A stretch of 64,000 bases of DNA from Anniella stebbinsi (GCA_029215795.1 JARDYH010000003.1:97682609-97746608); one strand, 5' to 3'; counted from the stretch's first letter, positions 1 to 11,011 are shown. The notes: generated by a model not told the origin, from the letters alone. Program-made: numbers and translations.

Positions 1-135
1 TGCTAAAGTAAAGGCCCAGATTGCTGAGAGGAAGGGGTGGGGGGGATGAAAAATCGCTCCCCACCTCTCCCTCTTGGCGATCCAGCCCTTTATTTTGGAC
101 GTCGCTGTGATGACGTCCAAAATAAAGGCCCAGAT
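1..135. repeat. Short foldback with 17-bp perfect stem
   Basis: Positions 87-103 and 112-128 are perfect reverse complements (CCTTTATTTTGGACGTC) around an 8-bp loop. Sequence beyond the right arm (aaaggcccagatt) repeats the start of the window, near 9-22. This looks like the end of a foldback transposable element cut by the window edge. The stem carries a GACGTC palindrome. Confidence 0.55.
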
Positions 136-780
136 TGTCGAGGAAGGGCAGCCATCAGCCCACAGGCAGGAGCAGCAGCAGCATTGTCAAGGTAAGGCAG
201 CGGCGCGGGGCTTCATGGCCCAGCCTGGCATGGGGCATCGTTGCACGTGGGGCGACTGGACTGGGGCGGACTGGCCTGGCGCACGGGGCCGCGGGTCGTG
301 GGGCATTGTGGCGCAGCGCACGGGGTGGTAGACCAGTGCAGCCTAGCACGGCCCAGGGTGGGGCAGGGCAGCCTGGTCTGGTGTGGTGCGCGAGGCGGTG
401 CTGCCTGCTGGGAGGGCAGCCCGGCACACAGCCAAGGGTGGCGGAGTCTGGTGCTGCCTAGCATGGCACACGGGGCAGAGCAGTCTGGCGCAGCGCAGCT
501 CACGGGGTAGTGTAGCCTGGCACGACATGCAGGGTGGTACAGGGTGGTGCGGCCTGCCACGGATCGTGGTGTGGTGTGGCCTGGCACAGCACGTAGAGTG
601 ATGTGGCTTGGTCTGGCGCCCGGTGCCCAGCGTGGCCTGACCCAGTGCGGTACATGGAGCGGCGTGGAGTTGGGGGCATTCTTGGGGTATTCCTGGCATG
701 CTGGGGCATCATGGTGAGTGTTGTGGTCTGGCCCAGCCTGGCGTGTGGGCATTTTAGCCCGGCCTTGTGTGCAGGGCTTG
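136..780. repeat. GC-rich degenerate tandem repeat block
   Basis: Very G-rich + strand composed of shuffled short words such as TGGTGTGG, GCCTGGCAC and GGGCAGAGCAG, with no clean period. All six frames stay open for long stretches because stops are compositionally rare; none looks like a real protein. I read this as an eroded minisatellite or satellite. It ends abruptly near 780. Confidence 0.55.
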
Positions 781-1383
781 GGCTGCCTGGATATGTATTT
801 ATTTATTGTTGGGTACTGCTACTGTTTAGTTAACTTTTCTTTAATATTTTCCATTTATTTTGATGAATTAATTGGGGTGGTGTATGTGGGTGTGTTTTAA
901 AACTTTTATTAGCTTTGCCATGAATGAGTACGCTCGTATGTGTGGATATTTATTTTATTTTCAGTCTTGGTTGAGTGTGTGTGGTTGTTCGGTTGGTTGG
1001 TTTTTACCTTGGTGTGTGTCTGGATTTTTATTATTTTTCCTTGGGTGAATATGTGGGTGAGTGTTGTATTTTTAATATTTTATTGCAATGGGTGTGTGTA
1101 TGTTTTTGTGTTATTTTGCATTTTGTGGGTGGCTTATTATTATTATTGTCATTATTATTTTATCTTTGTTGAATGTGGGGTGGATTTTTATCCCTCCTTC
1201 CAGTTAAGTGTGTGTGTGGAGGTTGTTGTTGTTTTAATTGCCTTTGGGAGGGTGTGGAGTTTTTCCCCACTTTGAGTGAGTGTGCAGGTGTATGTATATT
1301 TTAATTTTTATTGCCTTTGGTGAGCATGAGGTGTGTGTGGCTGCTGCTGCTGCTGCTGCTGATTTTACCTGGGGTGTGTATGT
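780..1383. repeat. T/G-rich degenerate repeat block with (CTG)7
   Basis: Strand-asymmetric T and G sequence repeating words such as GTGTGTGTG, GGATTTTTATT and ATTGCCTTTGG at irregular spacing. A clean (CTG)7 lies at 1341-1361. It directly abuts the GC-rich block and has almost no C-rich words on the + strand. No gene is evident. Confidence 0.5.
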
Positions 1384-1560
1384 CTGCCCTCTTTTGTATC
1401 TGATCATGTTAGGCAGGGCTCCTGCAGCTTTAACTGTTTTAATGAAGAGGGAATATCACCAGGTGCTGCATGCATACAAATGACACTTGCTGAAATTCCC
1501 TTTTCTATACAACTGTTAAAGATACAGGAGCCCTGTCCTCCTTTCCATATGGCCACCCTA
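1384..1560 (+). mobile_element. Half copy of the TAGGCTGACC-type foldback element
   Basis: This segment matches the right half of the foldback at 22650-22969: tgtatctgatca, then ACTGTTTTAATGAAGAGGG, then the stretch ending CCATATGGCCACCCTA. The left half is absent, so it is a truncated copy or the product of palindrome loss. Confidence 0.7.
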
Positions 1561-1564
1561 ACTA

Positions 1565-1830
1565 ACGGAATAATTGTAACTTTTTCCTGTTACCATAGTT
1601 CTGTAACTTACATAGTCAGTGGTGTATAGTTTCCTCTTTTCCTCTTCCTTTAATGCAACGTTTGTGTCATTAGGTAGTGCTATGTCAATGAAGTAGTGTG
1701 TTTTTCATTTTTTTTTATGACTGTTACGTCTGGTCGATTGCAAAGTGTTGCCTTGTCCCAGAATTGTTCTGTCCCAGAAAGATAATATATGAGTGCATAG
1801 TGTGACTTGTCTTGTCTTGTTTGAGTGTGT
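1565..1830 (-). mobile_element. R4/Dong-like LINE 3' fragment
   Basis: On the - strand it encodes CNRPDVTVIKKNEKHT, the RPD-x(n) part of a restriction-like endonuclease as in R4-clade LINEs. The DNA parallels 39560-39790 (taacggaataattgtgacc and neighbouring words). It is frameshifted and inactive. Confidence 0.65.
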
Positions 1831-1975
1831 CTGGATCTCCTAGGCTCTGAAAGCATCTTTCTGAGAGCATCTGCTGGTTGCATGATCCACGAGGCCAGGT
1901 TCTGGTGAGTGCACAGTTTTCCTTGACAGGAAGGCCTTGCACTTGCTATATTAAGATGAACAAATGTGAAGAAGC

Positions 1976-2058
1976 TGCAATCCTATATGTATGCAGGAGT
2001 ACGGTTTATTGAAGTCAACAGGACTTATTTCTGAGTTGTCATAGGATAGCATTGTATG
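1976..2058. repeat. Short CAATCCTAT...ATAGGAT repeat
   Basis: About 80 bp beginning TGCAATCCTAT and ending near ATAGGATAG, with an internal segment like GAAGTCAACAGGACTTATTTC. It belongs to a family seen at least seven times in this window. Confidence 0.6.
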
Positions 2059-2117
2059 ATAGGACATAGAGAGCTGACAGTTTCTGAGTTATTTGCTACT
2101 CAGTTTTCTTTGGGTAA

Positions 2118-2745
2118 AGTATTTATTTATTTATTTATTTATTACATTTGTATACCGCCTCATAGCCGAAGCTCTCTGGGCAGTTTACATAAGATTAAAA
2201 ACAATTAAAAACAATGTACAAAAATTAAAACAGCAAAAACATACAACATACACACAATCTGTACATTTAAAAACCACTTCAACACTTCAAAAACTACAAA
2301 AACAAAACAAAACAAACCCAGGCTCCTCAGATATTGCCAAATGCCTGAGAGAAGAGGAAAGTCTTGACCTGGCGCCGAAAAGATAACAATGTTGGCGCCA
2401 GGCGGGCCTCGTCGGGGAGATCGTTCCACAATTGGAGAGCCACCACAGAGAAGGCCCTCTCTCTTGTTGCTGACCTCCGAGCTTCCCTCGGAGGAGGCAC
2501 TCGGAGGTCAGCAACAAGAGAGAGGGCCTTCTCTGTGGTGGCTCCCCAATTGTGGAACGATCTCCCTGACGAGGCCCGCCTGGCGCCAACATTGTTATCT
2601 TTTCGGCGCCAGGTCAAGACTTTCCTCTTCTCTCAGGCATTTGGCAATATCTGAGGAGCCTGGGTTTGTTTTGTTTTGTTTTTGTAGTTTTTGAAGTGTT
2701 GAAGTGGTTTTTAAATGTACAGATTGTGTGTATGTTGTATGTATT
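2118..2745. mobile_element. Head-to-head L2 3' ends forming a large palindrome
   Basis: The left part is an L2 3' end in - orientation, with its ATTT-type tail at 2120-2145 and the family box after it. The right part repeats the same 3' end in + orientation. The arms (about 2239-2480 and 2501-2742) are near-perfect inverted repeats, so both strands read the same C-terminal L2 peptide. The axis falls on a 10-bp stem (2471-2480 and 2501-2510) that also exists, slightly imperfect, in the intact L2 at 57670-57705. Confidence 0.85.
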
Positions 2746-3227
2746 ACACTCTCTGATTGGGATTTCTGTTCTTTGCACACTGAGGCAGTGTAAATTCAGG
2801 AGATATTTGGATAAAAAGAGGGAAAGATCCTTGTCTAGCATTGTGATAATGGGCATCTGTTTTGGCCTTTCTTTGTATTGCAACTGACCATGGTCTTGTT
2901 TACATGACTAATGAACCAGAGATATAAATAATGACACATTTTTAGATTAGTTTCTCATTGCTAAACCAGAAGTTGAAATAGACTAAGAGGTGCTAGCGAC
3001 TGCAACAAGAGTTTTAGTCCCTTTTGTTCCATGGCTGATGTTTGCAGGGTAATAGTATTTTATATTATTTGTGAATGCTAGTTTGTTGTACTAGATTTTT
3101 CTGCACTTCTCAACTGCTTCATTTGTTCAGTGGTAGCAGTATGCTGAATCTGTGAGTATGGATATGAGAAAGGTGATGGGGAAAGAGTGTTAAATGTTAG
3201 GAAAGGTGAGACTATGGTCATCCAGTG

Positions 3228-3605
3228 AAGGGTTTGCAGTCAGAAAAGATATTTGAGGGAAGGGGAGACTGTACCACACAGAGTATAGCAAAAGCTTCAA
3301 AGTACAGCAAAAGCTACAAAAATAGGAGTGAGTGAAGTTAATTTCAGATACATTGAATGTCTCAATTGTTCTTTATTTCAGTGATTTTAACATTAAGATG
3401 TTACGTAGAACAGTTTGTCTTAATTGTGTGCTGTGAAATCAGACGTGACCAAGGCCATGTTCAGGTGGGCACGCCCCCTTGGGGGCTGGGTATGTTGGTG
3501 GGCCCGCCCCCTTGGGGGCTAGACATGTTGATAGGTACGCCCCCTTAGAGCGGCCATGTTGTCCTCCTTTTTGGTTTCTAAACTATGGTCACCCTATGTA
3601 GCACC
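3228..3605 (+). repeat. Interspersed repeat copy A, with a GC-box minisatellite
   Basis: Collinear with 60782-61135 over about 350 bp, e.g. tatttgagggaaggggaga and gttacgtagaacag, ending in a shared tggtcaccctat terminus. Near 3462-3560 copy A holds 2.7 copies of a 37-bp unit with CGCCCCCTTGGGGGCT. No coding frame was recognised; it is probably non-autonomous. Confidence 0.7.
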
Positions 3606-4056
3606 AACTTTAGGGAACTCATTCCAAGAGAGCACTGCCTGGCCATTTCCCTGGTTAGCTTTCATTGGCAGGTAAAGATCTCCCTTTACCATAATGGCTT
3701 CCTTGCACACTGTTGATGGGCACATTACCTATCTGAAAATTATTTTTTAAAAACAAACAGAACGAAACCTTTTCTCTTCTGATATATAAAATCTTCCCTA
3801 TCTAGCTGCCAGGAGGGGGAAAAATGCATCACAGCCTACGTGGCAAACAGTTTTTTTTCCCAATCCTGGCATAAAGATCACCATTGCTGAAGCCCCAGAG
3901 ATAGGGATGGGAGTGGGAAAGAGATTTTGGGGACCAATATCACATGGGCTTATGTGGAAGAAAAGAGATGAAAAAGAAATATAGGAAAAGGGGAAACAAT
4001 ATGCACACATGGGCATATTGGCTTTTCTCTCCCCAAAACTTGACATTTAGCAATAG

Positions 4057-4266
4057 AAAAGGAAGCCTGGCCTTCCTCTTCACGACGCCGGTGTGGCCAC
4101 GCAGTGCTGGTGGCAGGCTGCGCGCCCTGCATTGGCACACCTTTCGTCCATCTACAGCAGAAGGAGAGCCATGGCGGGCTTTCCTGCCGCTGTGCCTGTG
4201 CGGCCACACCGGCGCCATGAAGAGGAGGGCCCAGACAGTCGTCAAAGCTGTTGGCTTGTTTTGCTT
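4057..4266. mobile_element. GC-rich foldback element
   Basis: TCCTCTTCACGACGCCGGTG on the left matches, in inverse, CACCGGCGCCATGAAGAGGA on the right, around an irregular middle. The block is far more CpG-rich than its surroundings. GCAATAG occurs immediately outside both ends (4050-4056 and 4267-4273), a plausible target-site duplication. Confidence 0.5.
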
Positions 4267-4524
4267 GCAATAGTAAACGTGGTTGGAGGAACTTTTCCAG
4301 CACTCCACCCCCCACCCCCACCCCACCCCCGCTTCTCCCCCTTTATAAAAGGGGCAGGCGGGGTTGTTCTACCAAATAAAATTTCTCTTTCCAAGCTAGC
4401 TTGCATTCATAATTGCTTCTGGTATGCACTCTTTTACAAACATTCCACACATACGCACTGATAGGGTTTCAAAAGGAAATATGGAAAAAATTGCAGACAA
4501 CAAGTTAATTTTCTGAAAGCACTA

Positions 4525-4845
4525 GAAATGCATCTGTAGAGGAAGCAGATAAATCGCTGTTTCAGGGGCAGTTCCTTTTGTCTTCACCATGCAGTATGCA
4601 AAGAACAGTTCAGATGATTTCTTGAAAGAATTATCTCTGTTTCTTGTTGATGCAGCAAGGGAGAAGTGTAAAGCCTCTTCAAAAGTAACATCTGTAAAGG
4701 AAGCATAGTTGATGTGCCTATCTTTATAAACACCAACGCTGCAATTATCATAAACCTTATTAAATTGTTGCAGCCTCTTTTTTCTTTCTGTAGGGGATAT
4801 GTAGCGAAAGCCCCAGTCAGCAGATATAAATACCCATAAACACAT
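4525..4845 (-). other. Unidentified 107-codon open frame
   Basis: - strand frame containing YISPTERKKRLQQFNKVYDN and TFEEALHFSLAASTRN. It has mixed, protein-like composition with no low-complexity bias. I recognise no family and no clear splice sites or regulatory context. It may be a fragment of an unrecognised mobile element, a pseudogene, or chance. Confidence 0.2.
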
Positions 4846-5338
4846 TCAGTAGTCTCAACCCCACACTCCCATTATTTGTAGTATTGCCAGGAAGCAATTG
4901 TTTGCCACTGTAATGATAGAATTTGCAGCCCAATAAATTCCCTTATAGAATGAACACTATTTAAACATAGTAACTTCAGAGTGAAATATTTGAATGCAAA
5001 AGATTGAAATAGTAATAATTAGCATATCAGATGCCAGAAGAAAATGTTATACACTGGTAATTGATTAATTGGGAAGATTAGTCATTAATTTCCAATTTTG
5101 TAAACCATAGAAGAGGGTGCTGTTGTTGTTGTTTGTTGTTGTTTTAAAAAATCAGATTCTTTTTAGAGTCACCCTTCAATAGAATGTTCAGTTCTGCTGA
5201 CATTGCTGTCAATAAATGTCTTTTTAGTAGCAGTGAAATCCTAAGTCCTGTTGGGGAGGAATATGCAGCTACACCATCTCAAGCCCTCTAACCTCACACT
5301 TTTCAGCCTGGCATATATTTTTATGTTCATCACCCCTG

Positions 5339-5428
5339 TTCCACTGGATGCAGTGGGGGGGGGGGGAGTTATATCACCTCCAGATCTGTTGCCCCTCGGG
5401 GGATGGAGCAGTTTTAGATCCAGTGGAA
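5339..5428. mobile_element. 90-bp element with 11-bp terminal inverted repeats and G-run
   Basis: TTCCACTGGAT at 5339-5349 is mirrored by ATCCAGTGGAA at 5418-5428. A run of 12 G lies at 5355-5366. Size and termini resemble a small non-autonomous DNA element. Confidence 0.4.
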
Positions 5429-5480
5429 TATCTATTTATAGCTGAAACTGTAGTAAATAGTAAATACCAAAATTAATCAG

Positions 5481-5819
5481 TTAATTTAATAGGTAAAAAC
5501 AGCCACAACCAATTAACTGATTAGAAACTATTAAATTGTGGACAGAGTTCTATATGATTTAATTCAGATTTTGTTTTCAGTATTTTAAAAAACATAGTAG
5601 ACAGCAAGCTCATTTTTCCACATTCTTTGTAGCAGTTTGTTTCTGTTTTAATCGGTTAATTTAATAGGTAAAAACAGCCACAACCAATTAACTGATTAGA
5701 AACTATTAAATTGTGGACAGAGTTCTATATGATTTAATTCAGATTTTGTTTTCAGTATTTTAAAAAACATAGTAGACAGCAAGCTCATTTTTCCACATTC
5801 TTTGTAGCAGTTTGTTTCT
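5481..5819. repeat. Tandem duplication, period 175 bp, 164 bp identical
   Basis: Positions 5481-5644 recur without a mismatch at 5656-5819. The unit is AT-rich and includes AACCAATTAACTGATTAG. The joint includes gttttaatcgg against attaatcag, a short similarity that may have mediated slippage. Identity implies a recent event or an assembly artefact. Confidence 0.9.
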
Positions 5820-5989
5820 TTTCGGTATTTTGCTGCTAAGTAAATGCTACATAAATAGTAGTAAAATGAAGTAAAATTTTAATTTCAAATCTTGATTTTT
5901 ATCCTATGCAAGCACAGAGTTATTTAGTGTTGTCATATCAGGTTGTGAATGAATTAAATGTATTTCAAAACCACAAATGTCATGTTAAT

Positions 5990-7030
5990 GTTCTTCTCCA
6001 AATCAAAATCTGTTTATTGCAGACCCTGACCAGATTGAAAAAAACAGGATATGCAAGATATATTATACAAAACATATATAGCAACAAAGTATATACACAA
6101 AGACGTATCGAACTGTGTATCACCCATGCTGAGCAAATCAAAAACAGCTCTCAACATAACTGCAACAGAAAAAAACCTTAGCTACTTTTCTAGTAACTAC
6201 AGGAATGGTATCAGCTAAACATTAAGATACATAAAACAGATTGGATCTGCCAGGAAACTTAGATAATAAAGGCACAATCGGGTCTCTGCTAATATCCCGA
6301 TAGAAATTGCAATATAATAAAACATGCATTACAGTCTCTAAATCCACCGAACCACAGGGACAACGAGGTTGCAGTGAAGAATCCTTATTGAACCTCCTCT
6401 CTAGCATGGCGGATGGTAGAGCATTCGTACAGACAATGTGAATACAACCTGAAGCTTATAAATGTGAAAAAAAAATAGATAGTTAGCCCCTCTCCTCCCA
6501 TTTGTGAACTGAATGCCAAAAATTTAGCAGCCATTAAATGTTGCCATTCAATCTCATATAGTCATCACAAAATAACTTTTTTTTGCCTTTTCACTGCCCA
6601 AAGGAAAATATTCAAATGGAGAAATACCCATTTCCATTATTTTACAGTGTACAGCCTTCCAAAGATATTTCTATAAGAGTCTTGCCAGATCATAGAACAG
6701 TAGTTAGTCAAAACAAAATTTAATCCATCTAAATAGAGTAGATGCCTAAACTGTACATGTTACGGAGTTTAATCCAGTTTCCAAGCACAATACTGCATTA
6801 GCCACACACCTAGGGACTCCAAGAATTGTTCTAAGGAAAAGTGACTGAAATCTTTCAACGTCGTTATTTATGCCCTGGATGCCCCATATAAGAACTAGGT
6901 TATAATCTTAGCACAAAATCCATACAGTATTAATTGACTGTCCTTTGAAAAATAGAATGTCACAAAAATGGGCATAGGCCATCAGCATAATGATATAGTC
7001 ATTCTCTAATATATTTATGAACGGCAAGTG
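5990..7030 (-). mobile_element. Decayed LINE 3' region with zinc-knuckle peptide
   Basis: On the - strand, 6222-6407 encodes CPCGSVDLETVMHVLLYC, a CxC-x(n)-H-x(4)-C knuckle as found after the reverse transcriptase of several non-LTR elements. Flanking sequence on both sides has frameshifted, similar texture. Clade not determined; limits are approximate. Confidence 0.45.
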
Positions 7031-7271
7031 TGAATCCATGTTATAGGGTCATGTTACTTGAGGAGTTGCAGCAGGAGGACCTGCATCTTGAATATCTCTA
7101 CCTATAAAGCTGAAAGTATGTGTGTGGGATGTAGGTCCGGAAATATTTAGAAACTTGAAATTTGGCACGCGGATAGGCCTGTATATACAATGTATCAGAA
7201 AAAACTAAAAACACTGAATTTTGAGTTTTTAAGTATTTTAAAAGAATTTAATAAAAAATCTAGGCTTATGC

Positions 7272-7320
7272 CTACAACTCCCAGCATGCCTTGGGCAGAA
7301 CTCCCAGCATGCCTTGGGTG
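7272..7320. repeat. Short tandem duplication ACTCCCAGCATGCCTTGGG
   Basis: Two copies of a unit of about 22 bp containing ACTCCCAGCATGCCTTGGG stand side by side. The motif resembles the end of common DNA-transposon-derived repeats (actacaactcccag). Confidence 0.5.
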
Positions 7321-9191
7321 GGAGGCCAGACTTACCAGCCTTTGGTGGCCATTGTGAGTGTGCGGGCTGGTGGCTGCTGCGTGCCTTTCACAACCCAGAC
7401 TCCTAAGGTCGAACTCGAGCAGTCAACCCAATTCCACAGAAAAGGAAACAACCCACATAAATGGGCTGCATCCATTTGCGGTACCTCCTCCCACCTGCTA
7501 TGTGTGGTTTTAAAATCATAACTAGATACAACAGTGTGACTTTGAGAGGGTAAACTCTGAACTTGCTCAAAGGCACCCTGTCGTGATATCTCTGTTTTCT
7601 CAGAATCTGGGGGAAGAGTGTGCATGGCCTTCACCCTTAGGAGGGAAGGAGGAAGGGGAGGCACTCTGCGTATGCCGAGGGGGGAAGTGCCTGAGCTGGC
7701 CCTGGCCCATCAGTACAGGCTCCTGGTGGAGCACCTGGTGGATGAGAAGTGCAGGCCGAGGCAGTCCCAGCAGGACTTGGCTGGAGCTGGGTGCAGCCAC
7801 TGGCAGCCACTTACCTCCTCTCCTCAGCGATGCTACAAGAGGAGGGAAACAACTCTCAGAGGATGTGGTGGGAGGCATGCTGGGAGGTGTAGTACTGGCA
7901 TGTAGAGTGGATGATTTTAAATAAAGAATGGGTTAGCAAAACAGGTCACTGTTTCTCAATCCTAACTCACTGACTTTGTTCTCCTTTTACCTGACTTTCT
8001 CCAACTGCCACTGTGGGACCTTTCGTTGGCCATATTGCAATCTTGTATTTCTGGTGTATGTCTGTCCTCACCATAGTGCCAAGATGGTGAAACCTAAACA
8101 GCTGAATTTAGCATACATACTAAGGGGACCCTAAAGGTGTGCATCTTGAGGTTATTTGGTTTTAAAATGCATGCATTAATTTAAATTAATTTAAATAACT
8201 ACCTTCAATCACTAGGTGGCAGAGTTCCTTAAGCAGCAGATAACTTTGCAATTGTAGTTTGAAACCAGGGAGGAGGGGTCCAAGGGACAGAATTACAGCA
8301 CCTCCCCCTCCTCACTGCTGTAGAGCAACTCTCCTTCCTCAGGAGACTGTTGGGGGTACACCACAGCCTACAGGTGCCAATGGGCGGTATCACACTCAGA
8401 CAATCCAGGCCCAATGTGTCCAGCTCTTACTTCTGCGAATTGAAGTTTTTGCTGTATCAAACTAAGGGCTATTCAATCTATGCAAAGCCAGGTTTATTCA
8501 CTAACGTAAACTGGAGTGTTCAGAATGTCATATCATAGTGTTATAAGATTTAAAAAAACTGATAAAAATATGAAATGCCTTCTTTTATTAACTTTGGTCT
8601 TGTTATCATCCTTCAGACTTACTAAAGAATGATAACAATTAGTACTTGTGTCAATCCTTAACGTTGTTACATATACTGCCATTTTGATAAAATACATGGA
8701 ACACATTATTTGCTCCCGATGGCTTGTATTAGATTTAAATTTAAGCAGGTGGTAGCCAGCTTTGCTGAATTTGACTACAGTCATCATACACTAATTTAGT
8801 CCGTCACTAGAGGAATACCTTCCAAATTGAACAACAATTTGCAACAGCCTTGCCCCAGTATTTTGCAGATAATGTTATCCAGCTTATTCCCCCAGCTAGT
8901 TTGCAGGTGCCCTATGCTTGTGTTAGCAGCCCCTCGGAGAATATTTGTACTAGATACAGCCTATTGAAGTTTGGAAGAACTTGTTTCTTTGTTTTAGTTG
9001 CTAAATTCTGAAGATTGTATTATGTACATCAGTGATGAAGATTTTATGAATGCATGGCACTGTTTTACATTGAAGAGAGCATATTTGTGTATCTGCATTA
9101 AAGAGTTGCAAGGAAACAGTTCCCAGGTAGTTGGTTTCAACTGACTAACCAATACCTGTGCACTGAAGATAATCTCTCCCTCTTTTGGCAG
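7321..9191. other. MPPED1 intron, nothing recognised
   Basis: Presumed intron upstream of the first visible MPPED1 exon. It contains moderately GC-rich sequence near 7600-7900 whose open frames show no family resemblance, then AT-rich sequence. I see no exon, RNA gene or clear repeat. Confidence 0.4.
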
Positions 9192-9307
9192 GCAACCTTG
9201 GTTTTATGGCTGGGGCTTTAATCTTCCACGAGGCCAAGCACTCTTAGAGAAATGGAACCTAATTCCAGATGGAATAGATATTCTTATAACGCATGGACCA
9301 CCTCTTG
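9192..9307 (+). CDS. MPPED1: MPPED1 internal coding exon (metallophosphoesterase, THGPP block)
   Basis: Internal exon of a metallophosphoesterase-domain protein of the MPPED1/MPPED2 family, metal-dependent phosphodiesterases of the calcineurin-like fold. It lies between a pyrimidine-rich acceptor (ttttggcag) and a GTAAGA donor. Its first base completes a Trp codon; then follow QPWFYGWGFNLPRGQALLEK, a short linker, and DILITHGPPLG. The His of THGPP is one of the family's metal ligands. Wording such as FYGWGF and ALLEKWNLIP fits MPPED1 better than MPPED2 (recalled as FNGWGF and SLLDKWNLIP). The 116-bp exon begins after codon position 2 and ends after codon position 1, matching the next exon at 21875. 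Exons for the N-terminal two thirds, including the D-x-H and GNHE blocks, are not in the window. Paralogue choice is from recalled sequence, not a search. Confidence 0.93.
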
Positions 9308-9431
9308 GTAAGAAAACACTGGAAAGTACTGATCTGTTTCAGTTTATGATAATTTCTCTGTGTTGGGGGATAGATAATAATTCCTAGTCTTCGCTGCTTC
9401 TGCTTAGTTTTTGGGATCCAAGTGGTGTGGT

Positions 9432-9752
9432 TCTGCAGAACCTTGGGCTGCCTCTACAAGAGGCATTTAAAGCTCTTTCAAGGCGCATTAAAAATTTACC
9501 TCTACAAGAACGGAGCGCAAATCGGGCGTAGAGGCGCATTTTCTTTCCGATTATGCGCATTATTGAATGCGCGTTAAATAGCGAGTTTTATTTTGCTCCG
9601 GCCGTTAAAGCGCATTTTGACTATGTGAACAAGCGATTCTCTGCATAAACTACCTGTAAAGCGCATTTGAAACAACCGGTAAGGTCACCTGTTGAGTACT
9701 CAATTACCTCCTGCATACAAGCATTTACGATAAAGCCAAATTCTTGTAGATG
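9432..9752 (+). mobile_element. GCGC-rich element, copy A
   Basis: About 320 bp with many GCGC and CGCATT words (AAAGCGCATT, GATTATGCGCATTA), very different from the local AT-rich, CpG-poor intron. It begins near GGGCTGCCTCTACAAGAGGC. Copy B at 18954-19311 is the same sequence in reverse orientation, about 90% identical by eye. Copy A lacks the last 50 bp or so present in B. Confidence 0.75.
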
Positions 9753-10944
9753 AGGCTTTAGAGTGAAACAGTATTCCACCCCTGCTTTACAGTTCTAACA
9801 TCCGTAAATCCATTGATTTAATGATTGGCATAAACAAGATGACAAGACTGAAAGAGGTCCAATATAGTTTTGCACTCCCACTTCTCTGTGAGAAGTTTGA
9901 GAGCAATGCTAAGTTTCAGTCTATTTTGTGTTTATCTTATACATTTGCTACATTTACACATTTACACATTTACAAGCAGAATTCATTGGAAGCAGACAGG
10001 TGCTCCTACAGTTGACAACAAATCTGAACTACATTATGAAAGAGAGGCCTTGCACAACAAGTGGCTTCCATCTCCAGGTAACTCTCAGTGTCCTCTAGCT
10101 TCTGAAAGTGAAAACAGGACTCCAGGCCATCAGGCAAAACATCTTCTAATATTTAAGGCGCATTCAGCTTTTGTTATTAAAGTTCCTGACTACTCATTCA
10201 AAGTGAATGTATTTGTCACTTCTAAATATTAATCAAGTGAGGGATTTGATTGGAGAAAAAAAAATTCAGGAAGATTCCCAGAATCCCACCACACTCTAAA
10301 TACAGCCTTTGTCCCTTTTATACCACAACATTCAATAGCAGCTAAGAGATGTGAACTGAAAGCTCCTGGGTTAAATCTTGCTTGTGAATGCATCTCACAT
10401 GTAATAAGAACATAGGCACCATGCTGCCCAAATTGGTCACCATCACTACATTGTATATCTTTATCCCTCCCTTTATCAATAGCAGTTGTGAGGTGGAGTG
10501 GGGGGGGGGGGGCGGAAGCAAGAAGGAAGGATCCGTGGTGTTGGGGAATGCTTGGGTCATTCTCCTCACTGCTGCTGCTGTTGTTAAAGGGGAAAAAGGC
10601 ATGTGAAATGCATTCATGCATTTAATATCATGTTTGTTTAGCTCACAGACAACCACTCTCTTATGTTCCACTTTCCATTACAACGTGGGGATCATAATGT
10701 TGACCGACCTTACATAGTTGTTTTAAGCATCACAACAAGTCATTTAGAAATATCAATCTGTCTTAAGTTCGGTTTTCTGCAATATATTTCCATTCACGCG
10801 TGCACAAACCAGGGCTGTTTGGTATAATATTGACTGGAATGTTGAAGGAGACTTTGGATTTTTAAAAATCAAAATAATTTGGCTAGCAATAAAATATACA
10901 GTATACAATTTTGGGGGTTTTATATAATTTCTAATTCTCTTGCG
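9753..10944. other. MPPED1 intron, nothing recognised except a G-run
   Basis: AT-rich sequence with a run of 13 G at 10500-10512. Open frames here are short and unlike any family I know. Confidence 0.4.
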
Positions 10945-11011
10945 CTGCAATCCTGTACCCACGTAACCTGAGAGTGGGGCTGACTCATGCATAGGCATGT
11001 ATAGGATTGTG
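10945..11011. repeat. Short CAATCCTGT...ATAGGATTG repeat
   Basis: Member of the same short family as 1976-2058: starts TGCAATCCTG, ends TATAGGATTGTG. Confidence 0.6.

Noticed and set aside
74..752. Overlapping long open frames on both strands in the first 750 bases
   Set aside because: The sequence is a GC-rich repeat in which stops are rare in all frames; peptides are low-complexity and unlike any family.
2364..2654. Identical 96-residue peptides encoded on opposite strands
   Set aside because: Not two genes; they come from the palindromic L2 3' ends.
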